64,000 bases of DNA from Panulirus ornatus (GCF_036320965.1 NC_092225.1:81580113-81644112); one strand, 5' to 3'. Shown: positions 1 through 13,484, counted from the stretch's first letter. The notes: generated by a model from the sequence alone, not told the origin. Translations and numbers: made by a program.

Positions 1-78
<78 letters not shown>
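1..78. repeat. (AT)n-(AG)n compound microsatellite at the left edge
   Basis: AT dinucleotides fill 1-34 and AG dinucleotides 35-78. The AG tract directly precedes the first copy of the 6.9-kb duplication. A GA tract at 7022-7065 precedes the second copy and another GA tract follows it, so these tracts are candidate recombination points. Confidence 0.95.
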
Positions 79-80
<2 letters not shown>

Positions 81-238
81 CACGGGGAAAAGAAGCGCGA
101 TAAGTTCCCAAGTTCACTTTCGTGTAATAATCACATCATCAGGGGAGATACAAGAAAGAAACATAAGTCACTTGATATACAACGAAGAGACGTAGCTAGG
201 ACGCCATTTGGTAAACAAGTGACTATATAATGCACACC

Positions 239-241
<3 letters not shown>

Positions 242-272
<31 letters not shown>
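242..272. repeat. (CA)n microsatellite in copy 1
   Basis: About 15 CA units. The matching tract in copy 2 (7220-7277) is nearly twice as long, a length difference between the two duplication copies. Confidence 0.9.
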
Positions 273-274
<2 letters not shown>

Positions 275-1187
275 AAGTCAGGTATCACTGGTGGCAGAGC
301 GCACATCAGGAGCAGGACTGGGGAAACAAAACTGCCAGTGAGAGTCGTCCATCAAGTGGTGACAGATGTGCCTCTTAAAGGAAGACAGAGTGCGGGAGTT
401 GGGAAATAATAAGACGTCCAAAAGTTCCGCTACACTCCAGATGAGGAAGGGAGGAAGTAGACGTGGGATTGGATGCCGTCCCGCCGGTTGCCAAGACTCA
501 CAATATGGTGTCCGGGGCGTTGCGGCCCGTCTGGGGTTTGTTTAATGTTGGAGTCGTTCATAGACAATGAAGCGGGTCTTCACCTTGAGGTACTTGGTCA
601 ATATGTAGTTAGACAAATAACTCGAGATTTCGTAAAAGAATTCGGCCGTGATGAAACCCTTCGTATATTTTTCTCTCGTAATGAAACACTGAAACACTTT
701 CCGCTGTAACTAAGAGACGATATTACAGACACGAGAGAGAGAGAGTGAATAATGAATTATAGTTCGATAGACAGGAGTCGAGGGTTTATACCCCTCTTGG
801 TAACCTCATATCTATTTAGACAATATCATTATTCCCCTCAAAGCTTAGCTTAACCACAGCATTGTTCAGACCATCTCAAAATGTCAGCTGAAGATTAATT
901 TTCCTTGTGGCAGCGTGTAAGTCTTCCCATCCAATTTAAGTCAATTTTCTCTAATGATATTACGAAACAGCCAGGTAACGTGATTACCTGTACTCGTCTT
1001 GATTCTCCTGGTTTTTTTTTCTTTTTTTTATTTGATATCCTACACTGGAGGTTTATGGCTGCCACCTGCTTTAGCATATAAACCGTTCGTTTTATGTCGG
1101 TTGGTTGCGAGTGTAACGGTCATGTTGATCTGTATGTGTAATATGGTGTCTAATGTCGTCTTGTTACGGACAGCGTTATTATCAGTT

Positions 1188-1247
1188 GTTATCCTCAGTG
1201 TTATCCTCAGTGTTATCCTCAGTGTTATCCTCAGTGTTATCCTCAGT
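1188..1247. repeat. 12-bp minisatellite, five units (copy 1)
   Basis: Five perfect units of gttatcctcagt. Copy 2 has six units, showing unit gain or loss after duplication. Confidence 0.95.
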
Positions 1248-1378
1248 GGGGTAATGTTTAGGGGTTTGAGGTCGCTTGTGGCAGCGCGAGATACGGGAAG
1301 CAAAGTGAGAGGTCTAGAGAGGGTGAAAGGACGGGTATAGTTGGGGTAAAATCAGAGACAGAACAGCCTGAGTGAGAG

Positions 1379-1562
1379 TATGAGAGAGGAGAGAGACAGT
1401 GGGGCCTGTATGAGACAGGAGAGAGACAGTGGGGCCTGTATGAGACAGGAGAGAGACAGTGGGGCCTGTATGAGACGGGAGAGAGACAGTGGGGCCTGTA
1501 TGAGACGGGAGAGAGACAGTGGGGCCTGTATGAGACGGGAGAGAGACAGTGGGGCCTGTACG
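1379..1562. repeat. 30-bp minisatellite, six units (copy 1)
   Basis: Six 30-bp units, each containing gagagagacagtggggcctg. The first three and last three units differ by an A/G change (gagacagga versus gagacggga). The same array with the same variants is at 8397-8580. Confidence 0.95.
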
Positions 1563-1956
1563 GTGAGATAAGGCACCTACAGAGGCTGGGAGCGTGATCA
1601 AGTTGGGGATCACAACCCAGTCAAGAGAGGAATGTCTGAAGAAAATCAGATAATCCATCAAAACTCTCTCATGATCGGCAGTTACGCCAAACTTTCGCGA
1701 AAATGCGCCAAACTTCGCCCAAAAAGAATTGTAAACAAAACACGTGAAGGAAAACTCTCGCGTTATAACAAAGACAAAAATGTGAAGATTAGACCGCGGA
1801 AAGTGTACGTACGTGTATTGGCTTCTTAGTTCATGGTCGGGCAGAGTACAGAGCCAGTCTGCCCCGCTCCCCACCACTACGACGTGAGCACAGTGTCTAT
1901 CACAGGAAGTCACAAGCTACTGCCATCTCATGGCTTCACCTGAAATACTGACCGGA

Positions 1957-2004
<48 letters not shown>
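1957..2004. repeat. (ATT)n microsatellite (copy 1)
   Basis: About 16 ATT units. The counterpart in copy 2 is at 8974-9017. Confidence 0.9.
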
Positions 2005-2083
2005 TGTCTAGTTGGTTAGTAGAGATACCAGGCGTCACCATGGCTGCCTTTCTACTGACCAGGAGACACGAATGTGTGGTCAC

Positions 2084-2847
2084 ACGTATAGCACAATAGC
2101 TTGGTGTATAATGCAGTAGCCTGATATATAGTATGTAGCCTGATGTATATAATGCAGTAGCCAGGTGTATAGTACAGTAGCCTGGTGTATAGTGCAATAG
2201 CTTGGTGTATAGTTTAATAGCCAGGTGTATAGTACAATAGCCTGGTGTATAGTGCAACAGTCTGGTGTATAGTTCAATAGCCAGGTGTATAGTACAATAG
2301 CCTGGTGTATAGTGCAATAGTCTGGTGTATAGTTCAATAGCCAGGTGTATAGTACAATAGCCTGGTGTATAGTGCAATAGTCTGGTGTATAGTTCAATAG
2401 CCAGGTGTATAGTACAATAGCCTGGTGTATAGTGCAATAGTCTGGTGTATAGTTCAATAGCCAGGTGTATAGTACAATAGCCTGGTGTATAGTGCAATAG
2501 TCTGGTGTATAGTTCAATAGCCAGGTGTATAGTACAATAGCCTGGTGTATAGTGCAACAGTCTGGTGTATAGTTCAATAGCCAGGTGTATAGTACAATAG
2601 CCTGGTGTATAGTGCAATAGTCTGGTGTATAGTTCAATAGCCAGGTGTATAGTACAATAGCCTGGTGTATAGTGCAATAGTCTGGTGTATAGTTCAATAG
2701 CCAGGTGTATAGTACAATAGCCTGGTGTATAGTGCAACAGTCTGGTGTATAGTTCAGTAGCCAGGTGTATAATACAATAGCCTGGTGTATAGTGCAACAG
2801 TCTGGTGTATAGTTCAGTAGCCAGGTGTATAGTACAATAGCCTGGTG
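2084..2847. repeat. 20-bp minisatellite in 60-bp higher-order units (copy 1)
   Basis: Three diverged 20-bp subunits (agccaggtgtatagtacaat, agcctggtgtatagtgcaat, agtctggtgtatagttcaat) form a 60-bp unit repeated about eleven times, with more diverged units at the left end. The unit length is a multiple of three, so long stop-free minus-strand frames arise from the repeat. I do not regard them as genes. Confidence 0.95.
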
Positions 2848-2869
2848 GTTCAAGCCATGGCCATCGTCT

Positions 2870-3235
2870 GATGATGCTGAGATGATGGTGATGATGAGAA
2901 TGGTAGAATGGTGATAGTGATGATGGCCACGGTGAAAGGATGGTCGTTACTGTGACGATGATAGTGATGATGATGATGATGAAGGTCAGTGTGGCAGATG
3001 TGATGAAATAGTTATGATGATGACTAGCCATTATATCGGTAGCACTGATGAGCATCAAAGGAATAACTGTGCTAATTATGTTCCCGTTGTTGTTATTATT
3101 ATTATTAGTAGTAGTAGTAGTAGTAGTTGTAGTAATCGTAGTATTAGATGTATACAGTAGTAAAATAACATAGTTATTATTTTCACTTATTGTTATTACT
3201 ATTATTATTATTATTATTGGTGTTGTTACCTGTAA
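2870..3235. repeat. Degenerate (GAT)n, (ATT)n and (AGT)n trinucleotide region (copy 1)
   Basis: GATGATG-rich sequence to about 3020, then ATT/AGT tracts around 3097-3128 and 3188-3220. The counterpart in copy 2 is 9762-10110, with a longer ATT run near 10076-10105. Confidence 0.8.
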
Positions 3236-3852
3236 TTATTACTATTGTTTTCATGTTATTGTCCTGCCTAGACTTGATACCCTGGCCAATTATAAGTGGT
3301 ATTCATACCCCTCTAATTAGCGATGATTGAGTTTCCTAAAAGTTCAGGTATTTTAGATATGTTCTCTCAGTGTTCGGGGTATGAGTGTAGTAGTGTCACT
3401 GCAAGTGTTGGTAATGTCTGCAAACTTACTGGAGGTTTTGAGAGATTTTTCTAAGCGCAGGACATTTGTGGCTTGTGAAGCGTCGTTTCTGTATTGAAAG
3501 GACACGATTGTGAAACACGCGAGGGAAAGAAGAGAGGAGTGAAAATCATCTTCCCCTCCGCGGTGTTATCTCTCAGTTGTCTACACCGTCGCCGCTTTTT
3601 CAATTAAGACAAAGTTTGAGCACCTCGGGAAAACTTATGGCTTAGCAATTAGGCCGCACAGATTGGCGGCTAGGCTGGCCACACTCCACCACGCTTCCCC
3701 AATTATGCTGAAAAATAGAGATTATAATCATTTTTGTTTGTCTTTTAACGGAAAATGTTACGGAAAGAAGATTTGAATATTTAGGTGTCCTGGAAATTAC
3801 ATACGTGAGTTAGGAGAACCGCCTTGTTCATCATGTCGGCCATAGCGACAGC

Positions 3853-3860
3853 TGACGTCA
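3853..3860. promoter_or_regulatory. CRE-like palindrome TGACGTCA (copy 1)
   Basis: A perfect 8-bp CREB/ATF consensus in a locally CpG-rich patch (about 3830-3990). It is the only promoter-like cue in the duplicated unit and is repeated at 10740-10747. Whether it is functional is unknown; a single octamer is weak evidence. Confidence 0.25.
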
Positions 3861-4910
3861 CGCATGTCAACACAAAAGCTAGGCTCGTGGTTTGGCGTCG
3901 GTGTGCGCGCGTCCCGTCCCGCCGTGTGGGCTGGTACTGAGTGACAGACGGACACTAGTGCACCACTGTCATCGCACCTACGTCCGTCCACAGTCGTATA
4001 CAGTTACAAATGTAATCATTAAACAGACCACCAGTACATTTTTTTCTTCTAGTGGATTCTAAAAAGTTAGAGTGGGTCTGCGTGGCCTACAGCGCACCAG
4101 GTGATGACAAACGATGAATGGCGAGACACACAACCATCTCCCTCATCAAACCATCGACGTCTTAACCGCCCACTAACGACGGAGCGGAAGTGCTGTACAT
4201 ATACGAAGTAAACACGTAATAAAACATCATCATTTATGTCTAAACACACCGAAAGTATGATAACGAATAACCAACACAAATATTTCTTACATTCATAAAC
4301 TCACTCCACACACACATACACACACACACACACACTCTATACTTCACTGCCACCCCCACCCCCCCTCCCCGTCCTTCCCCGCCCCATCCCCCAACCAGAA
4401 AAGAGAACCATGTAAACATGATGACGTTACACAGTGGCAGCGCACGGTAGCCCCACTTGGTCAGGGTTCGGGAGACCGGGATGATCAGACGGGGCCAGAT
4501 ATAGCCTCTTGTTCTGGGCAAGGGTGACACATCCCGACCGTGTTAGTCACCTCACAGGACAACCTAAATATTTAGGCCTGACCTGTGTGACTCAGACCAG
4601 AGGAGCGCAGCGGGCACTCGACGCAGAACGAGAGGTCAGGCTGGATGCATAGACGCCTCCGTGACCCTTAGTGTAAAGAATCTTATTTCCCTTGTTGGTT
4701 CTTACCATGATGAGAGCGACCGTGCTGAGAGTGTATAACGCTGCAGACTTTAGTACATTTGTAGCTAGTTCATGTATGTTCTATTTCACTGAAATGTCGC
4801 GAATTTTTGGATGTCAGTTCCAGGGAATGTACAGCATCACTGAACAACAAGTGATGATTGATGCGAAGGACACCATCCTCATCCTCCGTTTTCTGTCTCA
4901 CTTTCCCCCC

Positions 4911-4913
<3 letters not shown>

Positions 4914-4992
<79 letters not shown>
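4914..4992. repeat. (CT)n microsatellite (copy 1)
   Basis: About 40 CT units. The counterpart in copy 2 is 11804-11886. Confidence 0.95.
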
Positions 4993-4997
<5 letters not shown>

Positions 4998-5065
4998 AAA
5001 CACAGTCTCTCGTATCCAGTAACTGGGCGTCTCCTTCCCTGGTAACCATGTGTGTCCTGTGATAT

Positions 5066-6590
5066 ACAGGTACATACACAACCCTGAGTCAACAACAGGT
5101 ACACACCCACAACCCTGGGTCAGCAACAGATGCACACACAACCCTGGGTCAGCAACAGGTACACACACAACCCTGAGTCATCAACAGGTACATACATAAC
5201 CCTTGTCTACATACATAACCCTTCGTCAGCAATAGGTACACACTTAACCCTGGGTCAGCAACAGGTACACACACAACCCTGGGTCAACAGCAGGTACACA
5301 CACAACCCTGGGTCAACAGCAGGTACACAAACAACCCTGAGTTAGCAACAGGTACACACACAACCCTGAGTCAGCAACAGGTACACACACAACCCTGGAT
5401 CAGCAACAGGTACACACACAACCCTGAGTTAGCAACAGGTACACACACAACCCTGGGTCAGCAACAGGTACACACACAACCCTGAGTTAGCAACAGGTAC
5501 ACACATAACCCTGGGTCAGCAACAGGTACACACACAACCCTGGGTTAGCAACAGGTACACACACAACCCTGGGTCAACAACAGGTACGCACACAACCCTG
5601 GGTCAACAACAGGTACACTCACAACCCTGAGTTAGCAACAGGTACACGCACAACCCTGGGTCAGCAACAGGTACACACACAACCCTGAGTTAGCAACAGG
5701 TACACACACAACCCTGGGTCAGCAACAGGTACACACACAACCCTGAGTTAGCAACAGGTACACACACAACCCTGGGTCAGCAACAGGTACACACACAACC
5801 CTGGGTCAACGACAGGTACACTCACAACCCTGAGTTAGCAACAGGTACACACACAACCCTGGGTCAGCAACAGGTACACACACAACCCTGAGTTAGCAAC
5901 AGGTACACACACAACCCTGGATCAGCAACAGATTCACACCCAACCCTGGGTCAACAACAGGTACACACGCAACCCTGGGTCAGCAACAGGTACACACACA
6001 ACCCTGAGTTAGCAACAGGTACACACACAACCCTGGGTCAGCAACAGGTACACACACAACCCAGAGTTAGCAACAGGTACACACACAACCCTGGGTCAGC
6101 AACAGGTACACACACAACCCTGGGTCAACAACAGGTACACTCACAACCCTGAGTTAGCAACAGGTACACACACAACCCTGGGTCAGCAACAGGTACACAC
6201 ATAACCCTGAGTTAGCAACAGGTACACACACAACCCTGGATCAGCAACAGATTCAAACCCAACCCTGGGTCAGCAACAGGTACACACACAACGCTGAGTC
6301 AGCAACAGGTAAACTCACAACCCTGGATCAGCAACAGGTACACACACAACCCTGGGTCAGCAACAGGTACACACACAATCCTGGGTCAGCAACAGGTACA
6401 CTCACAGCCCTGGGTCAGCAACAGGTACACACCCAACCCTTGGTCAGTAACAGGTACACACCCAACCCTGGGTCAGCAACAGGTACACACACAACCCTGG
6501 GTCAGCAACAGGTACACACCCAACCCTGGGTCAGTAACAGGTACACACCCAACCCTGGGTCAGCAGTGGGTACACTCACAACCCTGGGTC
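5066..6590. repeat. 29-bp minisatellite, about 52 units (copy 1)
   Basis: Units of 29 bp centred on aacaggtacacacacaaccc followed by tgagttagc or tgggtcagc. The gagtta and gggtca variants alternate through much of the array, giving a 58-bp higher-order pattern. The copy-2 array has the same length (about 1524 bp) and variant order, so this array was stable after the duplication. Confidence 0.95.
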
Positions 6591-6816
6591 TGACAGGAAC
6601 CACCAGCCCACACCTGACCACGTCCCATGATCTCCCAGCCCACACTTCTCTCTGTGTACAGTGTGTCCAGTTCAAAAGAATCGTCACAAACTGGCCAGAG
6701 AAAATGCCTTGACAACACTGTGCAGCTCTTGTAGGCTAATGATGCATCAAACAGAACTGGGAATTAATTACCAGAAAGACTGGATGCTTTGACGTGTTCT
6801 AGCTTTCTACGCTGCG

Positions 6817-6820
6817 TGCG

Positions 6821-6882
<62 letters not shown>
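6817..6882. repeat. (GC)n-(CA)n microsatellite (copy 1)
   Basis: A short GCGC run passes into about 27 CA units. The counterpart is 13709-13777. Confidence 0.9.
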
Positions 6883-6886
<4 letters not shown>

Positions 6887-7018
6887 TCGAGCGAGATGTT
6901 ACACTTCGAAGTAACTCCGAACTACAGAAGAAAAAAATCAGTACTCCAAGAGCGACCACATGACTCTAGAACCCGGAACCAAGATTCTGCTCAGTCGAAT
7001 CGGAAAGAAATTCTTACG

Positions 7019-7021
<3 letters not shown>

Positions 7022-7065
<44 letters not shown>
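7022..7065. repeat. (GA)n tract at the junction between duplication copies
   Basis: About 22 GA units separate copy 1 from copy 2. Similar GA tracts lie at 35-78 and 13935-13970. Confidence 0.95.
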
Positions 7066-7067
<2 letters not shown>

Positions 7068-7218
7068 CACGGGGAAAAGAAGCGCGATAAGTTCCCAAGT
7101 TCACTTTCGTGTAATAATCACATCATCAGGGGAGATACAAGAAAGAAACATAAGTCACTTGATATACAACGAAGAGACGTAGCTAGGACGCCATTTGGTA
7201 AACAAGTGACTATATAAT

Positions 7219-7219
<1 letters not shown>

Positions 7220-7277
<58 letters not shown>
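7220..7277. repeat. (CA)n microsatellite (copy 2)
   Basis: About 29 CA units, expanded relative to 242-272. Confidence 0.95.
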
Positions 7278-7279
<2 letters not shown>

Positions 7280-8193
7280 AAGTCAGGTATCACTGGTGGC
7301 AGAGCGCACATCAGGAGCAGGACTGGGGAAACAAAACTGCCAGTGAGAGTCGTCCATCAAGTGGTGACAGATGTGCCTCTTAAAGGAAGACAGAGTGCGG
7401 GAGTTGGGAAATAATAAGACGTCCAAAAGTTCCGCTACACTCCAGATGAGGAAGGGAGGAAGTAGACGTGGGATTGGATGCCGTCCCGCCGGTTGCCAAG
7501 ACTCACAATATGGTGTCCGGGGCGTTGCGGCCCGTCTGGGGTTTGTTTAATGTTGGAGTCGTTCATAGACAATGAAGCGGGTCTTCACCTTGAGGTACTT
7601 GGTCAATATGTAGTTAGACAAATACCTCAGAGATTTCGTAAAAGAATTCGGCCGTGATGAAACCCTTCGTATATTTTTCTCTCGTAATGAAACACTGAAA
7701 CACTTTCCGCTGTAACTAAGAGACGATATTACAGACACGAGAGAGAGAGAGTGAATAATGAATTATAGTTCGATAGACAGGAGTCGAGGGTTTATACCCC
7801 TCTTGGTAACCTCATATCTATTTAGACAATATCATTATTCCCCTCAAAGCTTAGCTTAACCACAGCATTGTTCAGACCATCTCAAAATGTCAGCTGAAGA
7901 TTAATTTTCCTTGTGGCAGCGTGTAAGTCTTCCCATCCAATTTAAGTCAATTTTCTCTAATGATATTACGAAACAGCCAGGTAACGTGATTACCTGTACT
8001 CGTCTTGATTCTCCTGGTTTTTTTTTTTTTTTTTTATTTGATATCCTACACTGGAGGTTTATGGCTGCCACCTGCTTTAGCATATAAACCGTTCGTTTTA
8101 TGTCGGTTGGTTGCGAGTGTAACGGTCATGTTGATCTGTATGTGTAATATGGTGTCTAATGTCGTCTTGTTACGGATAGCGTTATTATCAGTT

Positions 8194-8265
8194 GTTATCC
8201 TCAGTGTTATCCTCAGTGTTATCCTCAGTGTTATCCTCAGTGTTATCCTCAGTGTTATCCTCAGT
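8194..8265. repeat. 12-bp minisatellite, six units (copy 2)
   Basis: Six units of gttatcctcagt, one more than in copy 1. Confidence 0.95.
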
Positions 8266-8396
8266 GGGGTAATGTTTAGGGGTTTGAGGTCGCTTGTGGC
8301 AGCGCGAGATACGGGAAGCAAAGTGAGAGGTCTAGAGAGGGTGAAAGGACGGGTATAGTTGGGGTAAAATCAGAGACAGAACAGCCTGAGTGAGAG

Positions 8397-8580
8397 TATG
8401 AGAGAGGAGAGAGACAGTGGGGCCTGTATGAGACAGGAGAGAGACAGTGGGGCCTGTATGAGACAGGAGAGAGACAGTGGGGCCTGTATGAGACGGGAGA
8501 GAGACAGTGGGGCCTGTATGAGACGGGAGAGAGACAGTGGGGCCTGTATGAGACGGGAGAGAGACAGTGGGGCCTGTACG
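8397..8580. repeat. 30-bp minisatellite, six units (copy 2)
   Basis: Same units and same A/G variant order as 1379-1562. Confidence 0.95.
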
Positions 8581-8974
8581 GTGAGATAAGGCACCTACAG
8601 AGGCTGGGAGCGTGATCAAGTTGGGGATCACAACCCAGTCAAGAGAGGAATGTCTGAAGAAAATCAGATAATCCATCAAAACTCTCTCATGATCGGCAGT
8701 TACGCCAAACTTTCGCGAAAACGCGCCAAACTTCGCCCAAAAAGAATTGTAAACAAAACACGTGAAGGAAAACTCTCGCGTTATAACAAAGACAAAAATG
8801 TGAAGATTAGACCGCGGAAAGTGTACGTACGTGTATTGGCTTCTTAGTTCATGGTCGGGCAGAGTACAGAGCCAGTCTGCCCCGCTCCCCACCACTACGA
8901 CGTGAGCACAGTGTCTATCACAGGAAGTCACAAGCTACTGCCATCTCATGGCTTCACCTGAAATACTGACCGGA

Positions 8975-9016
<42 letters not shown>

Positions 9017-9095
9017 TGTCTAGTTGGTTAGTAGAGATACCAGGCGTCACCATGGCTGCCTTTCTACTGACCAGGAGACACGAATGTGTGGTCAC

Positions 9096-9739
9096 ACGTA
9101 TAGCACAATAGCTTGGTGTATAATGCAGTAGCCTGATATATAGTATGTAGCCTGATGTATATAATGCAGTAGCCAGGTGTATAGTACAGTAGCCTGGTGT
9201 ATAGTGCAATAGCTTGGTGTATAGTTTAATAGCCAGGTGTATAGTACAATAGCCTGGTGTATAGTGCAACAGTCTGGTGTATAGTTCAATAGCCAGGTGT
9301 ATAGTACAATAGCCTGGTGTATAGTGCAATAGTCTGGTGTATAGTTCAATAGCCAGGTGTATAGTACAATAGCCTGGTGTATAGTGCAATAGCTTGGTGT
9401 ATAGTTTAATAGCCAGGTGTATAGTACAATAGCCTGGTGTATAGTGCAACAGTCTGGTGTATAGTTCAATAGCCAGGTGTATAGTACAATAGCCTGGTGT
9501 ATAGTGCAATAGTCTGGTGTATAGTTCAATAGCCAGGTGTATAGTACAATAGCCTGGTGTATAGTGCAATAGTCTGGTGTATAGTTCAATAGCCAGGTGT
9601 ATAGTACAATAGCCTGGTGTATAGTGCAACAGTCTGGTGTATAGTTCAGTAGCCAGGTGTATAATACAATAGCCTGGTGTATAGTGCAACAGTCTGGTGT
9701 ATAGTTCAGTAGCCAGGTGTATAGTACAATAGCCTGGTG
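9096..9739. repeat. 20/60-bp minisatellite (copy 2)
   Basis: Same higher-order 60-bp unit as copy 1, but the array is 644 bp instead of 764 bp, exactly two units shorter. A second cttggtgtatagtttaat variant unit occurs internally (around 9390-9410), which suggests unequal exchange within the array. Confidence 0.95.
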
Positions 9740-10074
9740 GTTCAAGCCATGGCCATCGTCTGATGATGCTGAGATGATGGTGATGATGAGAATGGTAGAA
9801 TGGTGATAGTGATGATGGCCACGGTGAAAGGATGGTCGTTACTGTGACGATGATAGTGATGATGATGATGATGAAGGTCAGTGTGGCAGATGTGATGAAA
9901 TAGTTATGATGATGACTAGCCATTATATCGGTAGCACTGATGAGCATCAAAGGAATAACTGTGCTAATTATGTTCCCGTTGTTGTTATTATTATTATTAG
10001 TAGTAGTAGTAGTAGTTGTAGTAATCGTAGTATTAGATGTATACAGTAGTAAAATAACATAGTTATTATTTTCA

Positions 10075-10105
<31 letters not shown>

Positions 10106-10739
10106 GGTGTTGTTACCTGTAATTATTACTATTGTTTTCATGTTATTGTCCTGCCTAGACTTGATACCCTGGCCAATTATAAGTGGTATTCATACCCCTC
10201 TAATTAGCGATGATTGAGTTTCCTAAAAGTTCAGGTATTTTAGATATGTTCTCTCAGTGTTCGGGGTATGAGTGTAGTAGTGTCACTGCAAGTGTTGGTA
10301 ATGTCTGCAAACTTACTGGAGGTTTTGAGAGATTTTTCTAAGCGCAGGACATTTGTGGCTTGTGAAGCGTCGTTTCTGTATTGAAAGGACACGATTGTGA
10401 AACACGCGAGGGAAAGAAGAGAGGAGTGAAAATCATCTTCCCCTCCGCGGTGTTATCTCTCAGTTGTCTACACCGTCGCCGCTTTTTCAATTAAGACAAA
10501 GTTTGAGCACCTCGGGAAAACTTATGGCTTAGCAATTAGGCCGCACAGATTGGCGGCTAGGCTGGCCACACTCCACCACGCTTCCCCAATTATGCTGAAA
10601 GATATAGATTATAATCATTTTTGTTTGTCTTTTAACGGAAAATGTTACGGAAAGAAGATTTGAATATTTAGGTGTCCTGGAAATTACATACGTGAGTTAG
10701 GAGAACCGCCTTGTTCATCATGTCGGCCATAGCGACAGC

Positions 10740-10747
10740 TGACGTCA
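10740..10747. promoter_or_regulatory. CRE-like palindrome TGACGTCA (copy 2)
   Basis: Duplicate of the site at 3853-3860. It lies about 3.6 kb upstream of the coding exon at 14353. Confidence 0.25.
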
Positions 10748-11800
10748 CGCATGTCAACACAAAAGCTAGGCTCGTGGTTTGGCGTCGGTGTGCGCGCGTC
10801 CCGTCCCGCCGTGTGGGCTGGTACTGAGTGACAGACAGACGGACACTAGTGCACCACTGTCATCGCACCTACGTCCGTCCACAGTCGTATACAGTTACAA
10901 ATGTAATCATTAAACAGACCACCAGTACATTTTTTTCTTCTAGTGGATTCTAAAAAGTTAGAGTGGGTCTGCGTGGCCTACAGCGCACCAGGTGATGACA
11001 AACGATGAATGGCGAGACACACAACCATCTCCCTCATCAAACCATCGACGTCTTAACCGCCCACTAACGACGGAGCGGAAGTGCTGTACATATACGAAGT
11101 AAACACGTAATAAAACATCATCATTTATGTCTAAACACACCGAAAGTATGATAACGAATAACCAACACAAATATTTCTTACATTCATAAACTCACTCCAC
11201 ACACACATACACACACACACACACACTCTATACTTCACTGCCACCCCCACCCCCCTCCCCGTCCTTCCCCGCCCCATCCCCCAACCAGAAAAGAGAACCA
11301 TGTAAACATGATGACGTTACACAGTGGCAGCGCACGGTAGCCCCACTTGGTCAGGGTTCGGGAGACCGGGATGATCAGACGGGGCCAGATATAGCCTCTT
11401 GTTCTGGGCAAGGGTGACACATCCCGACCGTGTTAGTCACCTCACAGGACAACCTAAATATTTAGGCCTGACCTGTGTGACTCAGACCAGAGGAGCGCAG
11501 CGGGCACTCGACGCAGAACGAGAGGTCAGGCTGGATGCATAGACGCCTCCGTGACCCTTAGTGTAAAGAATCTTATTTCCCTTGTTGGTTCTTACCATGA
11601 TGAGAGCGACCGTGCTGAGAGTGTATAACGCTGCAGACTTTAGTACATTTGTAGCTAGTTCATGTATGTTCTATTTCACTGAAATGTCGCGAATTTTTGG
11701 ATGTCAGTTCCAGGGAATGTACAGCATCACTGAACAACAAGTGATGATTGATGCGAAGGACACCATCCTCATCCTCCGTTTTCTGTCTCACTTTCCCCCC

Positions 11801-11803
<3 letters not shown>

Positions 11804-11886
<83 letters not shown>
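11804..11886. repeat. (CT)n microsatellite (copy 2)
   Basis: About 41 CT units. Confidence 0.95.
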
Positions 11887-11891
<5 letters not shown>

Positions 11892-11959
11892 AAACACAGT
11901 CTCTCGTATCCAGTAACTGGGCGTCTCCTTCCCTGGTAACCATGTGTGTCCTGTGATAT

Positions 11960-13484
11960 ACAGGTACATACACAACCCTGAGTCAACAACAGGTACACAC
12001 CCACAACCCTGGGTCAGCAACAGATGCACACACAACCCTGGGTCAGCAACAGGTACACACACAACCCTGAGTCATCAACAGGTACATACATAACCCTTGT
12101 CTACATACATAACCCTTCGTCAGCAATAGGTACACACTTAACCCTGGGTCAGCAACAGGTACACACACAACCCTGGGTCAACAGCAGGTACACACACAAC
12201 CCTGGGTCAACAGCAGGTACACAAACAACCCTGAGTTAGCAACAGGTACACACACAACCCTGAGTCAGCAACAGGTACACACACAACCCTGGATCAGCAA
12301 CAGGTACACACACAACCCTGAGTTAGCAACAGGTACACACACAACCCTGGGTCAGCAACAGGTACACACACAACCCTGAGTTAGCAACAGGTACACACAT
12401 AACCCTGGGTCAGCAACAGGTACACACACAACCCTGGGTTAGCAACAGGTACACACACAACCCTGGGTCAACAACAGGTACGCACACAACCCTGGGTCAA
12501 CAACAGGTACACTCACAACCCTGAGTTAGCAACAGGTACACGCACAACCCTGGGTCAGCAACAGGTACACACACAACCCTGAGTTAGCAACAGGTACACA
12601 CACAACCCTGGGTCAGCAACAGGTACACACACAACCCTGAGTTAGCAACAGGTACACACACAACCCTGGGTCAGCAACAGGTACACACACAACCCTGGGT
12701 CAACGACAGGTACACTCACAACCCTGAGTTAGCAACAGGTACACACACAACCCTGGGTCAGCAACAGGTACACACACAACCCTGAGTTAGCAACAGGTAC
12801 ACACACAACCCTGGATCAGCAACAGATTCACACCCAACCCTGGGTCAACAACAGGTACACACGCAACCCTGGGTCAGCAACAGGTACACACACAACCCTG
12901 AGTTAGCAACAGGTACACACACAACCCTGGGTCAGCAACAGGTACACACACAACCCAGAGTTAGCAACAGGTACACACACAACCCTGGGTCAGCAACAGG
13001 TACACACACAACCCTGGGTCAACAACAGGTACACTCACAACCCTGAGTTAGCAACAGGTACACACACAACCCTGGGTCAGCAACAGGTACACACATAACC
13101 CTGAGTTAGCAACAGGTACACACACAACCCTGGATCAGCAACAGATTCAAACCCAACCCTGGGTCAGCAACAGGTACACACACAACGCTGAGTCAGCAAC
13201 AGGTAAACTCACAACCCTGGATCAGCAACAGGTACACACACAACCCTGGGTCAGCAACAGGTACACACACAATCCTGGGTCAGCAACAGGTACACTCACA
13301 GCCCTGGGTCAGCAACAGGTACACACCCAACCCTTGGTCAGTAACAGGTACACACCCAACCCTGGGTCAGCAACAGGTACACACACAACCCTGGGTCAGC
13401 AACAGGTACACACCCAACCCTGGGTCAGTAACAGGTACACACCCAACCCTGGGTCAGCAGTGGGTACACTCACAACCCTGGGTC
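11960..13484. repeat. 29-bp minisatellite (copy 2)
   Basis: Second copy of the array at 5066-6590, with the same variant order. Confidence 0.95.

Larger units (their letters stand above)
79..7065. repeat. 6.9-kb tandem duplication, copy 1
   Basis: Sequence from 79 (starts tccacggggaaaag) to 7065 is repeated from 7066 in the same orientation with the same internal order of minisatellites and unique segments. Differences are few: single substitutions near 616, 1171, 1704 and 3714, a 4-bp indel near 3944, and altered copy numbers in the simple repeats. I see no coding exon with family resemblance in it. The unique stretches (300-1180, 1570-1950, 3240-4300, 4340-4900) show nothing recognisable apart from a CRE-like octamer at 3853-3860. 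Confidence 0.95.

Noticed and set aside
2000..3058. 352-codon minus-strand frame (and the matching 312-codon frame at 9012-9950)
   Set aside because: It is a translation of the 60-bp minisatellite plus GAT repeats, with no domain resemblance, and its length changes with array copy number.
4240..4530. 96-codon minus-strand frame as a possible exon
   Set aside because: It spans a CA tract and a C-run, has no family resemblance, and is disrupted in the duplicate copy.
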